This document shows positions 11,020-21,847 of a stretch of DNA of 64,000 bases, piece by piece (position 1 is the first letter of the stretch; each line of letters opens with the position of its first letter). The translations under genes were made by a program, and so were the position numbers. Source of the stretch: Cladocopium goreaui. Lineage: Eukaryota > Sar > Dinophyceae > Suessiales > Symbiodiniaceae. Location: the NCBI GenBank assembly GCA_947184155.2, contig CAMXCT020000485.1, forward strand, positions 62,001 to 126,000. Direction: 5' to 3'. The notes under the pieces are model-generated. The model did no database searches, was not told the origin of the DNA, and worked only from the letters and a program-made list of their open reading frames with translations.

Positions 11020-11403
11020 TGTTTGTTGTAGGAAGACAACAGCACTGTAGATACATCGTTATTGACGCCATGGTTTATCCGAAGAACTGGATTTGGAAGA
11101 CGAGCTTAGTACTGGAAAGACCTCAGGAGTCTTTGGACTGAATCTGGTATTCCTACATCTGGTTTTCGCGACAGAGAAGATTTTGAATTTGGAAGTTACG
11201 ACATTATGCATGAATCGAACGAGATGAGTTTTGGATGATGCTTTATCATCTACTTTGTGTTTTGGAAGACGTGTTCTTCTTTGGCTATCTTTTGATCATG
11301 AATGTGATCTGGAACATGAACATTTTTCTGCGGATCATCGAATACTATTGGTATCCGTACATGGCAGTGATGTGAGTGGATGAGATGTCATGTCGACAGG
11401 GGG
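9961..11403. other. Non-coding stretch after the 404-residue ORF
   Basis: No gene is recognised. It contains polypurine-like stretches near 10,091 (AAAAGGGGG) and 10,649 (GAAAGGGGGA). Together with the primer-site-like sequence at 4,607 these would fit an old LTR element, but no terminal repeat was found. Confidence 0.4.
10952..11018 (+). repeat. (TTG)n microsatellite
   Basis: About 22 TTG/GTT units, then TTTTGTTTGTTGTAG, which looks like a 3' splice site. Polyasparagine, polythreonine, polyleucine and polyvaline frames through it are artefacts of the repeat. Confidence 0.95.
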
Positions 11404-11521
11404 TATGGAAATTTGACGCCCTATGGGAGCACCCTTTGGGTAAGGGTGAAACGACATGCCACTCATCATAGTGGTACAGTTCTATGCGCGGAAGATTGGT
11501 AGAGAACATTCTACTTGTTGT
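11404..11521 (+). repeat. 118-bp dispersed repeat, copy 2
   Basis: Nearly identical to 2,750-2,867. It ends 16 bases before the first unit of the minisatellite. Confidence 0.8.
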
Positions 11522-11537
11522 GGAAGAAACCTGTGCC

Positions 11538-14018
11538 TAGGGGTTCTGTTCCATCATGATTTGCTGGTTCCTCTTGGTTCCGGCTGGGGTTCCGGTTCTT
11601 GTCTCCCTTCTTCTCTCTTCTTTCTTTCTTCAGGACAGGGGTTCTATTCCATCATGATTTGCTGGCTCCTCCTGGTTCGGGCTGGGGTTCCGGTGCTTGT
11701 CTCCCTTCTTCTCTCTTCTTCCTTTTCTCAGGAAATGGGATCTGTTCCATCATGATTTGCTGGTTCCTCTTGGTTCCAGCTGTGGTTCCGGTGCTTGTCT
11801 CCCTTTTTCTCTCTTCTTTCTTTCTTCAGGAAAGGGGTTCTGTCCCATCATGATTTGCTGGTTCCTCTTGGTTCCGGCTGGGGTTCCGGTGCTTGTCTCC
11901 CTTCTCTTTCTTCTTTCTTTCCTCAGGACAGATATCTGTTCCATCATGATTTGCTGGTTCCTCCTGATTCGGGCTGGGGTTCCGGTGCTTGTCTCCATTC
12001 TTCTCTCTTCTTTGATTCTGGTGCTTGTCTCCCTTCTTCTCTCATTTTTCTTTCCTCAGGAAAGGGCCTAGGGGTTCTGTTCCATCATGATTTGCTGGTT
12101 CTTCCTGGTTCCGGCTGGGGTTCCGGTGCTTGTCTCCCTTATTCTCTCTTCTTTGGTTCCGGTGCTTGTCTCCCTTCTTTTCTTTTCCTTCTTTCCTCAG
12201 GACAGGGATTCTGTTCCATCATGATTTGCTGGCTCCTCCTGTTTCGGGTGGGGTTCCGGTGCTTGTCTCCCTTCTTCTCTCTTCTTTGGTTCCGGTGCTT
12301 GTCTCCCTTCTTCTCTCTTCTTTCTTTCCTCAGGACAGGAGTTCTGTCCCATCATGATTTGCTGGTTCCTCTTGGTTCCGGCTTGGGTTCCGGTGCTTGT
12401 CTCCCTTCTTCTCTCTTCTTTGGTTCCGGTGCTTGTTTCCCTTCTTCTCTCTTCTTCTTTCCTCAGGAAACGGTTTCTGTTCCATCATGATTTGCTGGCT
12501 CCTCCTGGTTCCGGCCGGTCCCGGTGCTTGTCTCCCTTCTTCTCTCGCCTTTCTTTCCTCAGGAAAGGGGTTCTGTTCCATCATGATTTGCTGGTTCCTT
12601 CTGATTCCGGCTGGGGTTCTGGTGCTTGTCTCCCTTCTTCTCTCTTCTTTCTTTCCTCAGGAAAGGGGTTCTGTTCCATTATGATTTGGTGGTTCCTCTT
12701 GGTTCCGGCTGCGGTTCCGGTGCTTGTCTCCCTTCTTCTCTCTTCTTTGGTTCAGGTGCTTGTCTCCCTTCTTCTCTCTTCTTTCCTCAGGAAAAGATTC
12801 TGTTCCATCATGATTTGCTGGTTCTTCCTGGGTCCGGCCGGGGTTCCGGTGCTTGTCTCCTTTATTCTCTTTTCTTTGGTTTCGGTGCTTGTCTCCCTTC
12901 TTGCCTCTTCTCTACCTTCTTCTCTCTTCTTTGGTTCCGGTGCTTGTTTCCCTTCTTCTCTCTTCTTTGTTTCCTCAGGAAAGGGCTTCTGGTCCATCAT
13001 GATTTGCTGGTTCCCTCTGGTTCCGGCTGGGGTTCCGGTGCTTGTCTCCCTTCTTCTCTCTTCTTTGGTTCCGGTGCTTGTCTCCCTTCTCTCTTCTTTC
13101 TTGCCTCAGGAAAGAGGTTCTGGTCCATCATGATTTGCTGGTTCCTCCTCGTTCCGGCTGGGGTTCCGGTGCTTGTCTCCTTTATTCTCTCTTCTTTCTT
13201 TCCTCAGGAAAGGGGTTCTGTTCCATCATGATTGATTTGCTGGTTCCTTCTGGTTCCGGCTGGGGTTCCGGTGCTTGTCTCCCTTCTTCCTTCTTTGGTT
13301 CCGGTGCTTGTCTCCCTTCTTCTCTCTTCTTGGTTCTGTTCCATCATGATTTGCTGGTTCCTCCTGGTTCTGGCTGGCGTTCCGGTGCTTGTCTCCCTTC
13401 TTCTCTCTGCTTTCTTTCCTCAGGAAAGGGGTTCTGTTCCATCATGATTTGCTGGTTCCTCTTGGTTCCGGCTGGGGTTCCGGTGCTTGTCTTCCTTCTT
13501 CTCTCTTCTTTAGTTCCGGTGCTTGTCTCCCTTCTTCTCTCTTCTTTCCTCAGGAAAGGGTTTCTGTTCCATCATGATTTGCTGGCTCCTCCTGGTTCCG
13601 GCTGGGGTTCCGGTGCTTGTCTCCCTTCTTCTCGCTTCTTTGGTTCCGGTGCTTGTCTCCCTTCTTCTCTCTTCTTTCTTTCCTCAGGACAGGGGTTCTG
13701 TTCCATCATGATTTGCTGGTTCCTCCTGGTTCCGGATGGGGTTCCGGTGCTTGTCTCCCTTCTTCTCTCTTCTTTGGTTCCGGTGCTTGTCTCCCTTCTT
13801 CTGTCTTCTTTCTTTCCTCAGGAAGAGGTTCTGTTCCATCATGATTTGCTGGCTCCTCCTGGTTCCGGCTGGGGTTCCGGTGCTTGTCTCCCTTCTTCTC
13901 TCTTCTTTGGTTCCGTTGCTTGTCTGCCTTCTTCTCTTCTTTGTTTCCTCAGGAAAGGGCTTCTGTTCCATCATGATTTGCTGGTTCCTCTTGGTTCCGG
14001 CTGGGGTTCCGGTGCTTG
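11538..14018 (+). repeat. Pyrimidine-rich minisatellite, 21 units
   Basis: The basic unit is about 98 bases: TTCCATCATGATTTGCTGG, then TTGGTTCCGGCTGGGGTTCC, then GGTGCTTGTCTCCC and a CT-rich run ending in CCTCAGGAAAGG. Many units carry an internal duplication of the 34-base 'ggttccggtgcttgtctcccttcttctctcttct' part, giving 132-base units. The core TTCCATCATGATT (allowing one change) was counted 21 times. Long frames on both strands are produced by the repeat and are not taken as genes. The array is interrupted at 14,018 by element 1 and resumes at 30,179. Confidence 0.95.
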
Positions 14019-14420
14019 CCGGAACTCTTTGAAAAAGATGATGGCCTTATTGTGTAGGGTCAGTTAGTTCTAGCTGTGCAGACTTTTCTGCACGAGCGTG
14101 CGCCGCGTCTCCGTAATGTAATCGCACTCCTCTCACTTTGATGTCCTCGCTTCTCTGTCGCCAACGTACCAAATTGTTGTTTGATGTTTTTTCTACAAAC
14201 CTCAAACAACCGTTTTTGAAACAAACACATTTGCAATGAATGTCCTTCAGTTGCTGTGATGTGTATCTGTTTTGATACAAACTGTGGTGCATGTTTTGTA
14301 CCTGTTTGGTATCTTTTAATTTTTCAATACGGAATCCACATCAATATATGTTGTGTCCGCAACATACTCTTTCAAGGTGTGGGAGGGTGGGACCTCAAAT
14401 TTTTATGAGGAAACCAAATA
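14019..14420 (+). repeat. Element 1 terminal repeat A1
   Basis: 402 bases from CCGGAACTCTTTG to GGAAACCAAATA, repeated at 29,375-29,776. It includes a small hairpin GTGCAGACTTTTCTGCAC near 14,073. It likely carries promoter and replication signals of the element (inference). Confidence 0.9.
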
Positions 14421-14436
14421 GCATGGGGGGCCGTTG

Positions 14437-16361
14437 ATGGATTTTTATCGCATTTGGGCTGAGTGCCCTGCTGACACGTCTTTGAAGTTGCCGTGGGAAC
14501 ATGGATTCTGGAAGACTTTTTTCGAGGGTCCTACTGATCCTAATGGTATTCAAGACTGGAAAGTTGCAGAGCCTCCGCTTTTTGTGCCGTGTGCTCCCCG
14601 CGCTGAACCGGCGCCTGCCAAGAAGCTTCGAGTGTCAGAGCCCCTGTCTTGGCATCACATTGTGCGTTCAGGTGGTGAACAAACTTGGAAAGACAAACGT
14701 GAAGCTGACTTTCAAGTGGCGCTACGTCGTTGGCATGATGTTTTGATTCTTTTACCGTGTCACATTGTTGTAGTTCAGCAACTTTTGCATTTGAAAACTA
14801 CTGCAGAGAGACTGCGTATGCTCAGAGATGTTTTTTGGAAGAAGGCGCCCAGCACTCTTCGAAAACGTGTGCATTCATTCCTGAGGTTCACGTCAGACTT
14901 GGAAACACGTCGAATTGCATTTCCTGGTGCTGAAATAGATTTCTATATGCTTTTCTGGATGGACTCAGAGTGGCCGGAGCCCCTGCATCTCGGATTCAGA
15001 GCATCATACAGTCGTTGCTTTTCGTGCAGCATGTTGTAGGTGTCCAGGAACTTGATACCTTGACGTCATCCAGGCGATGTCTTGGTGTGTCAGGTTGCCG
15101 TAACACTGGACCCAAACGGCAGGCTGATCCATTCAAAGTTGCAGACTTGGTTGCATTGCACAGTGTTCTTTCAGACAGCAGCAGGGACAGTTGGGATCGT
15201 TGCATGGCTGGTATGATCCTATTGACAGTTTATTCACGCAGTCGATGGAATGATTTGCAACAGGCAGAGTCCATGCTGTTAGATTGTGGTCCAGACGGAG
15301 TGGTTGCCTATGCAGAGCTGAAGATAGCAGATCATAAAACGAAACATTCATCTGCCTTCCGAAATTGCTTCTTGCATGCTTGTGCACCTGCTGCAGGTGT
15401 CGCGGATGATGGCTGGATCAACATTTGGACGCAGGTCCGTTCCGAGCTTGGAATTTCATTTGAGGCTGGCCACCCGACCATGCCGGCACCTTTGGAGGAC
15501 GGTGGAATCAGCATGAGGCCCCTCAGCAGTGAGGAGATGAAACATTGGACTTCCATTCTTTTGCAATCAGTTCAGGTTGAAACTGAGGGGCGTAGGCTGA
15601 CGTCACACAGTTGCAAGTGCACGTTGCTGTCATGGTGCTCGAAAAGAGGATTGCCCTGGGAGGATCGTCTTGTGCTTGGAGGACACACTTCGGCAGTGCG
15701 ATCTGCTCTGGTGTATGCGCGTGATGGCTTGGGCCGTCCGTTGCGCATGCTTGAGAAGCTGCTGATGGAGGTGCGGTTGGGCAGGATTTTGCCTGATGCT
15801 ACAAGGAGTGGCAGATCTCCAGGGCCCTTTGCAACGGCAGTGCATTGTGATGATGGGGCCCAAAGTGAGTTTTCATATGCCCCAAGTTTTGGATTTGGTG
15901 AAGCTGACGACGTTACAGCCAACAACATGACCCATGGTGACCTTGTGAAACCTGCAGAGCAACTGGACAAAGGTGCAGTGCAGAGCGTTGCGGATGCGAC
16001 ATGCAAAGTCGAAGCTACCGAGTCGGTTTGGGACTTGGTAGGCAGCAATGAGGTGATCGACTTGGACACTTGCTCAGACGAAAGTGGATGCTCAGTCGCA
16101 ACGACCTCGTCCAGCTCAGATGAGGGAGCTGCTGAACTTAGCAGCGCCAGGAGACCAGTGCATCCACCTACAGTGCCAAGTCAGTTGAAACTGCTCCAAC
16201 ACAAAAAGCTCAAGACGTTGCACCTCATGGAACTGCAGAATCAGAGGGTGATGCTTTGCGGAAGAGTGGCTGAGGCTAGCCGCTATGAAAACGTTAAAGA
16301 AACAAGGTTTGACACTCCGTGTTGCCACACGTGTTGGCGAAAGATTCCGGAGTATGCTTGA
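14437..16361 (+). pseudogene. Element 1 tyrosine recombinase, one frameshift
   Basis: The N-terminal half starts at ATG 14,437 (MDFYRIWAECPADTS) and is read to about 14,970. The rest continues in another frame to TGA 16,361, so a single-base indel lies near 14,965-14,980. The catalytic half shows the expected residues: Arg in YSRSRWNDL, Lys in the hairpin ADHKTKHSS, H-x-x-K in SHSCKCTLLSW, His in LGGHTSAV and the nucleophilic Tyr in SALVYARD. The usual H-x-x-R is H-x-x-K here and in element 2. A C-terminal extension has a serine/acid-rich stretch and a cysteine motif (MLCGRV ... PCCHTCW), also present in element 2. The enzyme would join the circular intermediate to target DNA. The frameshift could be real decay or an assembly indel. 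Confidence 0.8.
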
Positions 16362-17054
16362 GGTCATGCCGGGCGCTTGAAAAAGATCTTTGTCAGCTCC
16401 AGTTGTTCAGTTGTAAATCAATGCATTTTTATTCAGATGTCAGTTCACTTGCCAATGATTCTTGGTGCATCCATGTGAGCTTCATTTGAATCCAGTGAAT
16501 TTCAGAAATTCTCGTCAATGCAAATCGCAACCAGTCACAACTTGAGCGTGAGTGGCGTTCTCAGGTATGAGACTCATGTCACACCATGACTCAGATTTTT
16601 ATTTGTGACTTTCTGTGTTTGATTTGCTTCACAAGTGGATGCCAGGGTAACTTGTCAAAAACTCATTTGACCACCCTGCACTTGGATTCAGCGGCCAATC
16701 CATGGCAAGTTATTTCATGTGCGTCCTGGGCTCAATCATCCACCAAACAGATGGTGGGAAACATGAACAGAGACATCGAATATCACATGAAACGGCGAGT
16801 GCAATCATTTTTCACGTGAGATCAGATGTAATTCATTTTTTCAGAGCGACCTTTGCTTGAGAGAAACTATTTGTGTTTCACACAATGAACCATGTGAGCA
16901 AACCAAAGTTTTTCACCTTGATGGGCATTCAACTTTCTCCAAATATTTTTTCTGAGGAACTCAGAAACTTTCAAGGATCAACTTGCGAGACATCAGCAGG
17001 AATTCATTGACAGCGTGCGCCTGTGCAGATCCTCAAAGGACTTGCTGTGCTGCC
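16362..17054 (+). other. Spacer between recombinase and gag in element 1
   Basis: About 690 bases with no convincing gene. It lies between the recombinase stop and the gag ATG. The equivalent spacer in element 2 (24,228-24,571) is shorter. Both probably hold the gag promoter or leader (inference). Confidence 0.4.
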
Positions 17055-18236
17055 ATGTCATTGATTGATTCAGAGGCTGCCTTTCAGAAACGATGTGATG
17101 AGTTGATGGACGGACTTCATGACATGTTCACCCACCTTCAGATAGCAACTTTTTCGAGTTTGGCGTTTACAGTTGGCACGCCGCAGCAAGCGGTTTCAGA
17201 ACATGACATGCAAAGATTTGCAGATCGAGTTATTCAAGGTCCTGCATCCCTGGCTGAGGTTTCAATTGTTAGACGTATTGACTTCGAAGCACAGACATTG
17301 GTGATGTCAGATCTCAGGAAGCAGGCAGTTGCAGGTGACACGTCTGAACCATCGAAGTCCTTGCCCTACGTCGAGAAGAGGCGCCGCCTTGAGGCACAAC
17401 AAACTAGGATCACTGGTATTTCACACATGCACGAGCAAAGGGCATCGCATGGCCTGATTGATTTGTGTTTTCACATTGTTGAGTCGGGCGCGTTGCTGTA
17501 TGTGGCGCCTTCCAAGTGCAGTTCAAGAGATTCAGAGATCCAAACAGACGCAAAGACTAGACAGAAACAGTTGTTGACCCTTGAACAGGGGACATTGAAG
17601 GCCGTGTCGGCCGATTCATTGCCGACAGTTGACATTGGCACGGAAATGAAATTGATGTACGCACTGCAGCGTCGTGGATTGGCATTTGACCTTGTAGGAT
17701 TGATGTCGTTTGATGCCCATTCTGAGTGGGTGAACAAGCTCTTCAGGGCACTTATGGCTGACACCCCGGCTCACTTCCAGGCGCTCAGTTTGCAACAAAT
17801 TATCCGTGCAGACCAAGAAATGTTTCTTTTGTTGGCTTCAGAATATGATGGACCACTCAAGTCACCGATGGTAGATGGTGAGCCTCCATTGGATGCGCAG
17901 CTTCGTGTTTACATGACAGACCCTAGGGTCAACATTTACCTGGTCCCTGCTCCAGTTAGCCAAAAACGACCGGCGCCTGTGACAAGTGCTGGAGACAAAC
18001 AGTCCCCACCTCCTACAAAGAAACCACGTCAGGGTCCAAAGGCGCCTGCCCAGTTGCCGGCCGAGCTGTCCGGATTTCACACCAAGACTGCCGACAACAA
18101 GCCGCTGTGTTGGAATTACAATTTGAGCAAGGGTTGTGCAAACGCCACCAAGCGGGGGCGCTGTCGTTTTGGTTTCCATACATGCATGAAATGCTTGAAA
18201 GGTGGACATGGGGCACACAAGTGCCATAGCAGTTGA
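17055..18236 (+). CDS. Element 1 gag-like protein with C-terminal CCCH finger
   Basis: A 393-residue protein from ATG 17,055 (MSLIDSEAAFQKRCDEL). The same frame is open from 16,983 but without ATG. It aligns by eye with the element 2 gag: N-termini start MSLIDS/MTSLLDS, and both share FAxxVIQ/FIQRAL, a (F/I)xFEA(Q/H)T(L/Y) block and a central LxYALxRR-type block. A basic linker precedes a cysteine-rich end with C-x8-C-x8-C-x5-H followed by CMKC and GGHGAHKC, which should bind zinc and nucleic acid. It would package element RNA. It ends at TGA 18,234-18,236, after which the same frame stays open into the methyltransferase-RT region. Confidence 0.8.
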   Translation: MSLIDSEAAFQKRCDELMDGLHDMFTHLQIATFSSLAFTVGTPQQAVSEHDMQRFADRVIQGPASLAEVSIVRRIDFEAQTLVMSDLRKQAVAGDTSEPSKSLPYVEKRRRLEAQQTRITGISHMHEQRASHGLIDLCFHIVESGALLYVAPSKCSSRDSEIQTDAKTRQKQLLTLEQGTLKAVSADSLPTVDIGTEMKLMYALQRRGLAFDLVGLMSFDAHSEWVNKLFRALMADTPAHFQALSLQQIIRADQEMFLLLASEYDGPLKSPMVDGEPPLDAQLRVYMTDPRVNIYLVPAPVSQKRPAPVTSAGDKQSPPPTKKPRQGPKAPAQLPAELSGFHTKTADNKPLCWNYNLSKGCANATKRGRCRFGFHTCMKCLKGGHGAHKCHSS

Positions 18237-21200
18237 CAGGAGGAGGTCGCGTCTTCACAGCGTGATGGTGGTAAAACAGGAACACCTGTAGCCCCTGGAA
18301 TCTCAGTGACTCCAGTGCATGAAGTTGTGGATGATGGAAGTTTTGTGCATGAAATGGCAACTGAAGCATTGCGACCTAGCAGTGAAAATTCAAGATGCAT
18401 CATTTTAGAAATTTTTGCCGGCAGTGCTCGTCTTTCCAAGGCTTGCAGTAAACTTGGATTTGAGGCTGTAGCTGTTGACCAAACGAAGGATAGGTCTGAG
18501 CAGTTTCCAATTTTCCAAATTGATGTGACGGACTCCCAAAGCTTGAATGCCTTAGAGAGTTTCATCGATGTAGAGAAAGATGCAATTTTACATGCGCACT
18601 TTGCGCCATCATGCGGAACAGCGTCTCGAGCCAGGGGACGCCCAATACCTGGCGAACATCCCAAAGCTGGGCCTCAGCCACTTAGGTCTGACCGTTATCC
18701 TGACGGATTGCCAGGCCTCAGTTTTCATGACCAAGAGCGAGTAGACAAGGCAAATAGCAGCTACAGTGCAACAGTGCATTTGATCCTCAAACTGATTGCA
18801 CACGGCATCTCTGTCAGCACCGAAAATCCCAAAAATTCCTTTTTCTGGAAACACTCAGATGTTGCAAAGCTTTTGGAATCATTTGGTGCTCGACATTTTT
18901 CGGTTTTTCATCACTGTATGCATGGCGGCAAGCGTGACAAGCAGACCGCATGGTGGAGTTGGAACCCTAGAGATGCTGAGAAAGACCTTTTTCGTTCTCT
19001 TGCGCCGCAATGCGATGGCAATCACAAACATGAACCCTGGCGTCCTTACAAAGATGCCCATGGCCAAACTGTTTTTCCTACAAAAGAGGAAGCTGCATAT
19101 CCGCAGTTGCTGTGTGATCGCATTGCGTGCATTCTCAAGGACGAGGCTCTTCGTTGTGGCTTTGCTTTTTCAGAAGACTTGCAACAACAAATTATGGAGG
19201 TGCCAAACGTTGCAAGTCGACAGTTGTTTACAACGCAGCCCAAAGGACAGAAGTTGAGACCACTGGTCTCTGAATACGGGAGGTATGCGACACTTCTTGC
19301 GTCAACATCACACGACTCAGAAGTGCAGAGTTTTGTGCAAAAACTACCCAAAGGAGCCAAAGTTTGTCATCGTATTCTTTTTCCAGGGGGTGTCGCTCGA
19401 GATGACATGGAGAGCAAATATGAGGAAGTTTTGCAAACTGAATCATGGAAAGCTGGTGAACCATGTGAACTCTTGCAAGTAGGTATCCCACGTGAACCTG
19501 CTGACTTCATAAGTGATGCGATCCGAAAGGGTCATCCAAGAGACATCATTGCACAGGTACCCAATGAAATCAGGGCAGTCGTGCGGAGCATGCTGGATGG
19601 AGATATGGCGGGGCGCTTCAAAACAAGGGCTTCCTTTTTGAAGACATGGCTCAAACGGTCCCTTGAGTTAAAGAATGAGGAGCAGGCCTTGCACCGTAAG
19701 TTGCCTCATCATTTGCAGCGCATTCTTGAAGGAAAGCGCCTTCTTCTCTGGCGTGAAATCCTGGTTGACTTGCAATACCCGGATGTTGCAGTGATTGATG
19801 ATATGTGCAGTGGTTTCAAGCTGACAGGGTGGGCACCATCCACTGGTGTTTTCAGGCCGAACGTCAGGAGGCCGTCCCTCGGACTACAACAGCTGATCAA
19901 CATGTCGAAAGGATTGAACGCATCGGTGGTCAACTCTCTCCACAGTGCCGCTCCATCAGAACATGATCAGTTTGTTTGGGACGAGACTATGACGGAAGTA
20001 GACAAAGGATGTTGTCTCCTAGCTCCATGGAAGGAGAATGCTTTGTTGCAAAACGCTTCCCTGTACCTCAGAAAGACAAGGTGCGACTTGTGGACGACTT
20101 CACAATTTGTGGTGTAAACGGTGCCTACGGGCTCAGAGAGAAGCTTCGCGTCCAAGCGGTGGACGAACTCTGCGCTTACTTGGCATTCATGTTGGACCAG
20201 GCCCCTGATGGATGCCTTCCAAAGCTCACTGGCCGCACTTACGATTTGAAGTCGGCGTACAAGCAGTTTGGAGTAGACAAGTGGCATGCCGACAGGCTCA
20301 AGATTGCTGTCAAGCGTCCTGGTGGAGGGGTTGGCATCTTTGCCGCATTGGCGCTGCCGTTTGGTGCCTCGGGTTCGGTGAGTTCATTCTTGCGTGTGGC
20401 CGCCAGCCTCACGTACATAGGAATAGTTGCTCTTCAAGTCCTGTGGACAAGCTTTTTCGACGATTACACTTGTGTCTGTGTAGAAGGAGAAGAGACAAAC
20501 GTGTCTTTCTATGTCGAATCCCTCTTCCGCATGTTGGGAGTATGGTTTGCAGAAACAGGCTCAAAGGCAACTTTTTTTGGGCCCTCCTTCAAGTCGCTTG
20601 GTGTAGTCTTTGATGTTGGTGCCATACCTGACGGCACGTTCGCTTTGCAACATACTGAGAGCAGGAAGTCCGAGCTGGTGCAATTTCTTGACAGTTTGAT
20701 AAGCGCGCAAAGGTCGACGCCCAAAGAGCTTGAGAGACTCCATGGTCGGCTGATCTGGTTCAGTGCGTTTGTCTTTGGCAGGATGATGAATCAGCTTGTT
20801 AAAACTATTTCCATTGAGTCCTTGCAACGAAAGAAGGTGATTCACTACACGTCAGAATTTCTTCAGACCTTGACAGACTTGAAACATGCGATAGGGTCCT
20901 CGAAGCCGGTCGTGATTTCAAAGACACTTTGTACAACTTGGTACGTCTTTACTGACGGTGCATATGAACCTGATTCAGAAATTCTTGCCAGCATAGGTGC
21001 AGTCTTGATTTCGCCGACAGGCACTCCAGTTCAGTGTTTTGGTGAAGTCGTCCCCAAGACTTTAGTGGACGAGCTGTTGCAGCATTCTTCTCATCCTATC
21101 TATGAACTTGAAGTGCTTCCTGTCGTGATGGCCACGAGGCTTTGGATGAAATTTCTGATGGGATGCCCCACAGTGTACTTTCTTGACAACGTTGCAGCCC

Positions 21201-21439
21201 GAGCAACGTACATCAAAGGTGTGGGCGCTACGCCTCCTTCCATTCTCATGCTCAAAGACTTTGTTCGGTTGGAGGCCCGGCTGAGAATTTACTCCTGGTT
21301 CGGTAGAGTGCCGAGTCATTCAAATGTAGCAGACTCTCCAAGCCGACTCGTCTTTGACGACCCAGTCCTGTCGGGCTGTCCTCGAATACGGATGGTGCTT
21401 CCAACTCACATTCATGAAATTGGGGATGGCTCAGGGTGA
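18237..21439 (+). pseudogene. Element 1 methyltransferase-like / RT / RNase H polyprotein, one frameshift
   Basis: The frame is continuous with gag beyond its UGA; the first ATG inside is 18,354. An N-terminal Rossmann-type domain has IILEIFAGSARLSKACSKLG (SAM-binding motif I), FAPSCGTASRARG (position of the Cys-containing motif IV of cytosine-C5 methyltransferases) and STENPKNSFFW (motif VI-like ENP). RT follows, with motifs TYDLKSAYKQF (A), LPFGASGSVSSFLR (B) and FFDDYT (C). RNase H has FTDGAYEP, YELEVLP, FLDNVAAR and the final Asp in VADSPSR. A single-base indel near 20,030 (around GCTCCATGGAAGG) separates the methyltransferase-linker part from RT. The RT-RNase H part stops at TGA 21,437-21,439, at the start of B1. 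Confidence 0.85.
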
Positions 21440-21634
21440 GTTGGAAAGCCATTCCAACCCAAACGAACCTGGTCGATCTTTCCCCAGAGCATGGTGAAAA
21501 AAAAATGCGTTGTCCGAGTGAATTCAAGGGTCATCAGCTGTTCGGTGCAATTTCAAAGTTTTTCACACATGTCTGTTTTTTGAGCTGCGCAACGTTTCGA
21601 TGATTTTATTGGCGATACGGAAGTTGCGGCGTGA
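21438..21634 (+). repeat. Element 1 repeat B1, left part
   Basis: Starts GAGTTGGAAAGCC and matches 29,862-30,058 of B2 almost perfectly. It is cut by element 2 after GCGGCGTGA and resumes with CGTTTG at 29,255. Confidence 0.9.
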
Positions 21635-21782
21635 TGCAGCTGAATTTATTCATCGAATCGTCATGGTGCACTTGTTCAGAAATTGGAGAATTTCGGGACA
21701 CAACTTCATCTCCTATGTCCGAAGCATTCTTTCTCAGAGGTGGGTGGGTGGGCCGCTGTGTAATTTTCCACACTTCAAAGCG
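21635..21782 (+). repeat. Element 2 terminal repeat A1'
   Basis: 148 bases from TGCAGCTGAATTT to CTTCAAAGCG, repeated at 28,981-29,127 with one extra A here. A 23-base end segment (TGTATTTTCC ... AAAGCG) is duplicated directly after it (to 21,805). Confidence 0.9.
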
Positions 21783-21847
21783 TGTATTTTCCACACTTCA
21801 AAGCGAGTGATGGGGGTTAGTTTCCTTTAGGTCTTGAGTTTAGCGCA

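Noticed and set aside
11456..14067. Long plus- and minus-strand open frames (up to 341 codons) with repeats such as MICWFLLVPAGVPVLVSLLL
   Set aside because: They follow directly from the tandem repeat, are open in several frames and on both strands, and change frame with every unit-length change.
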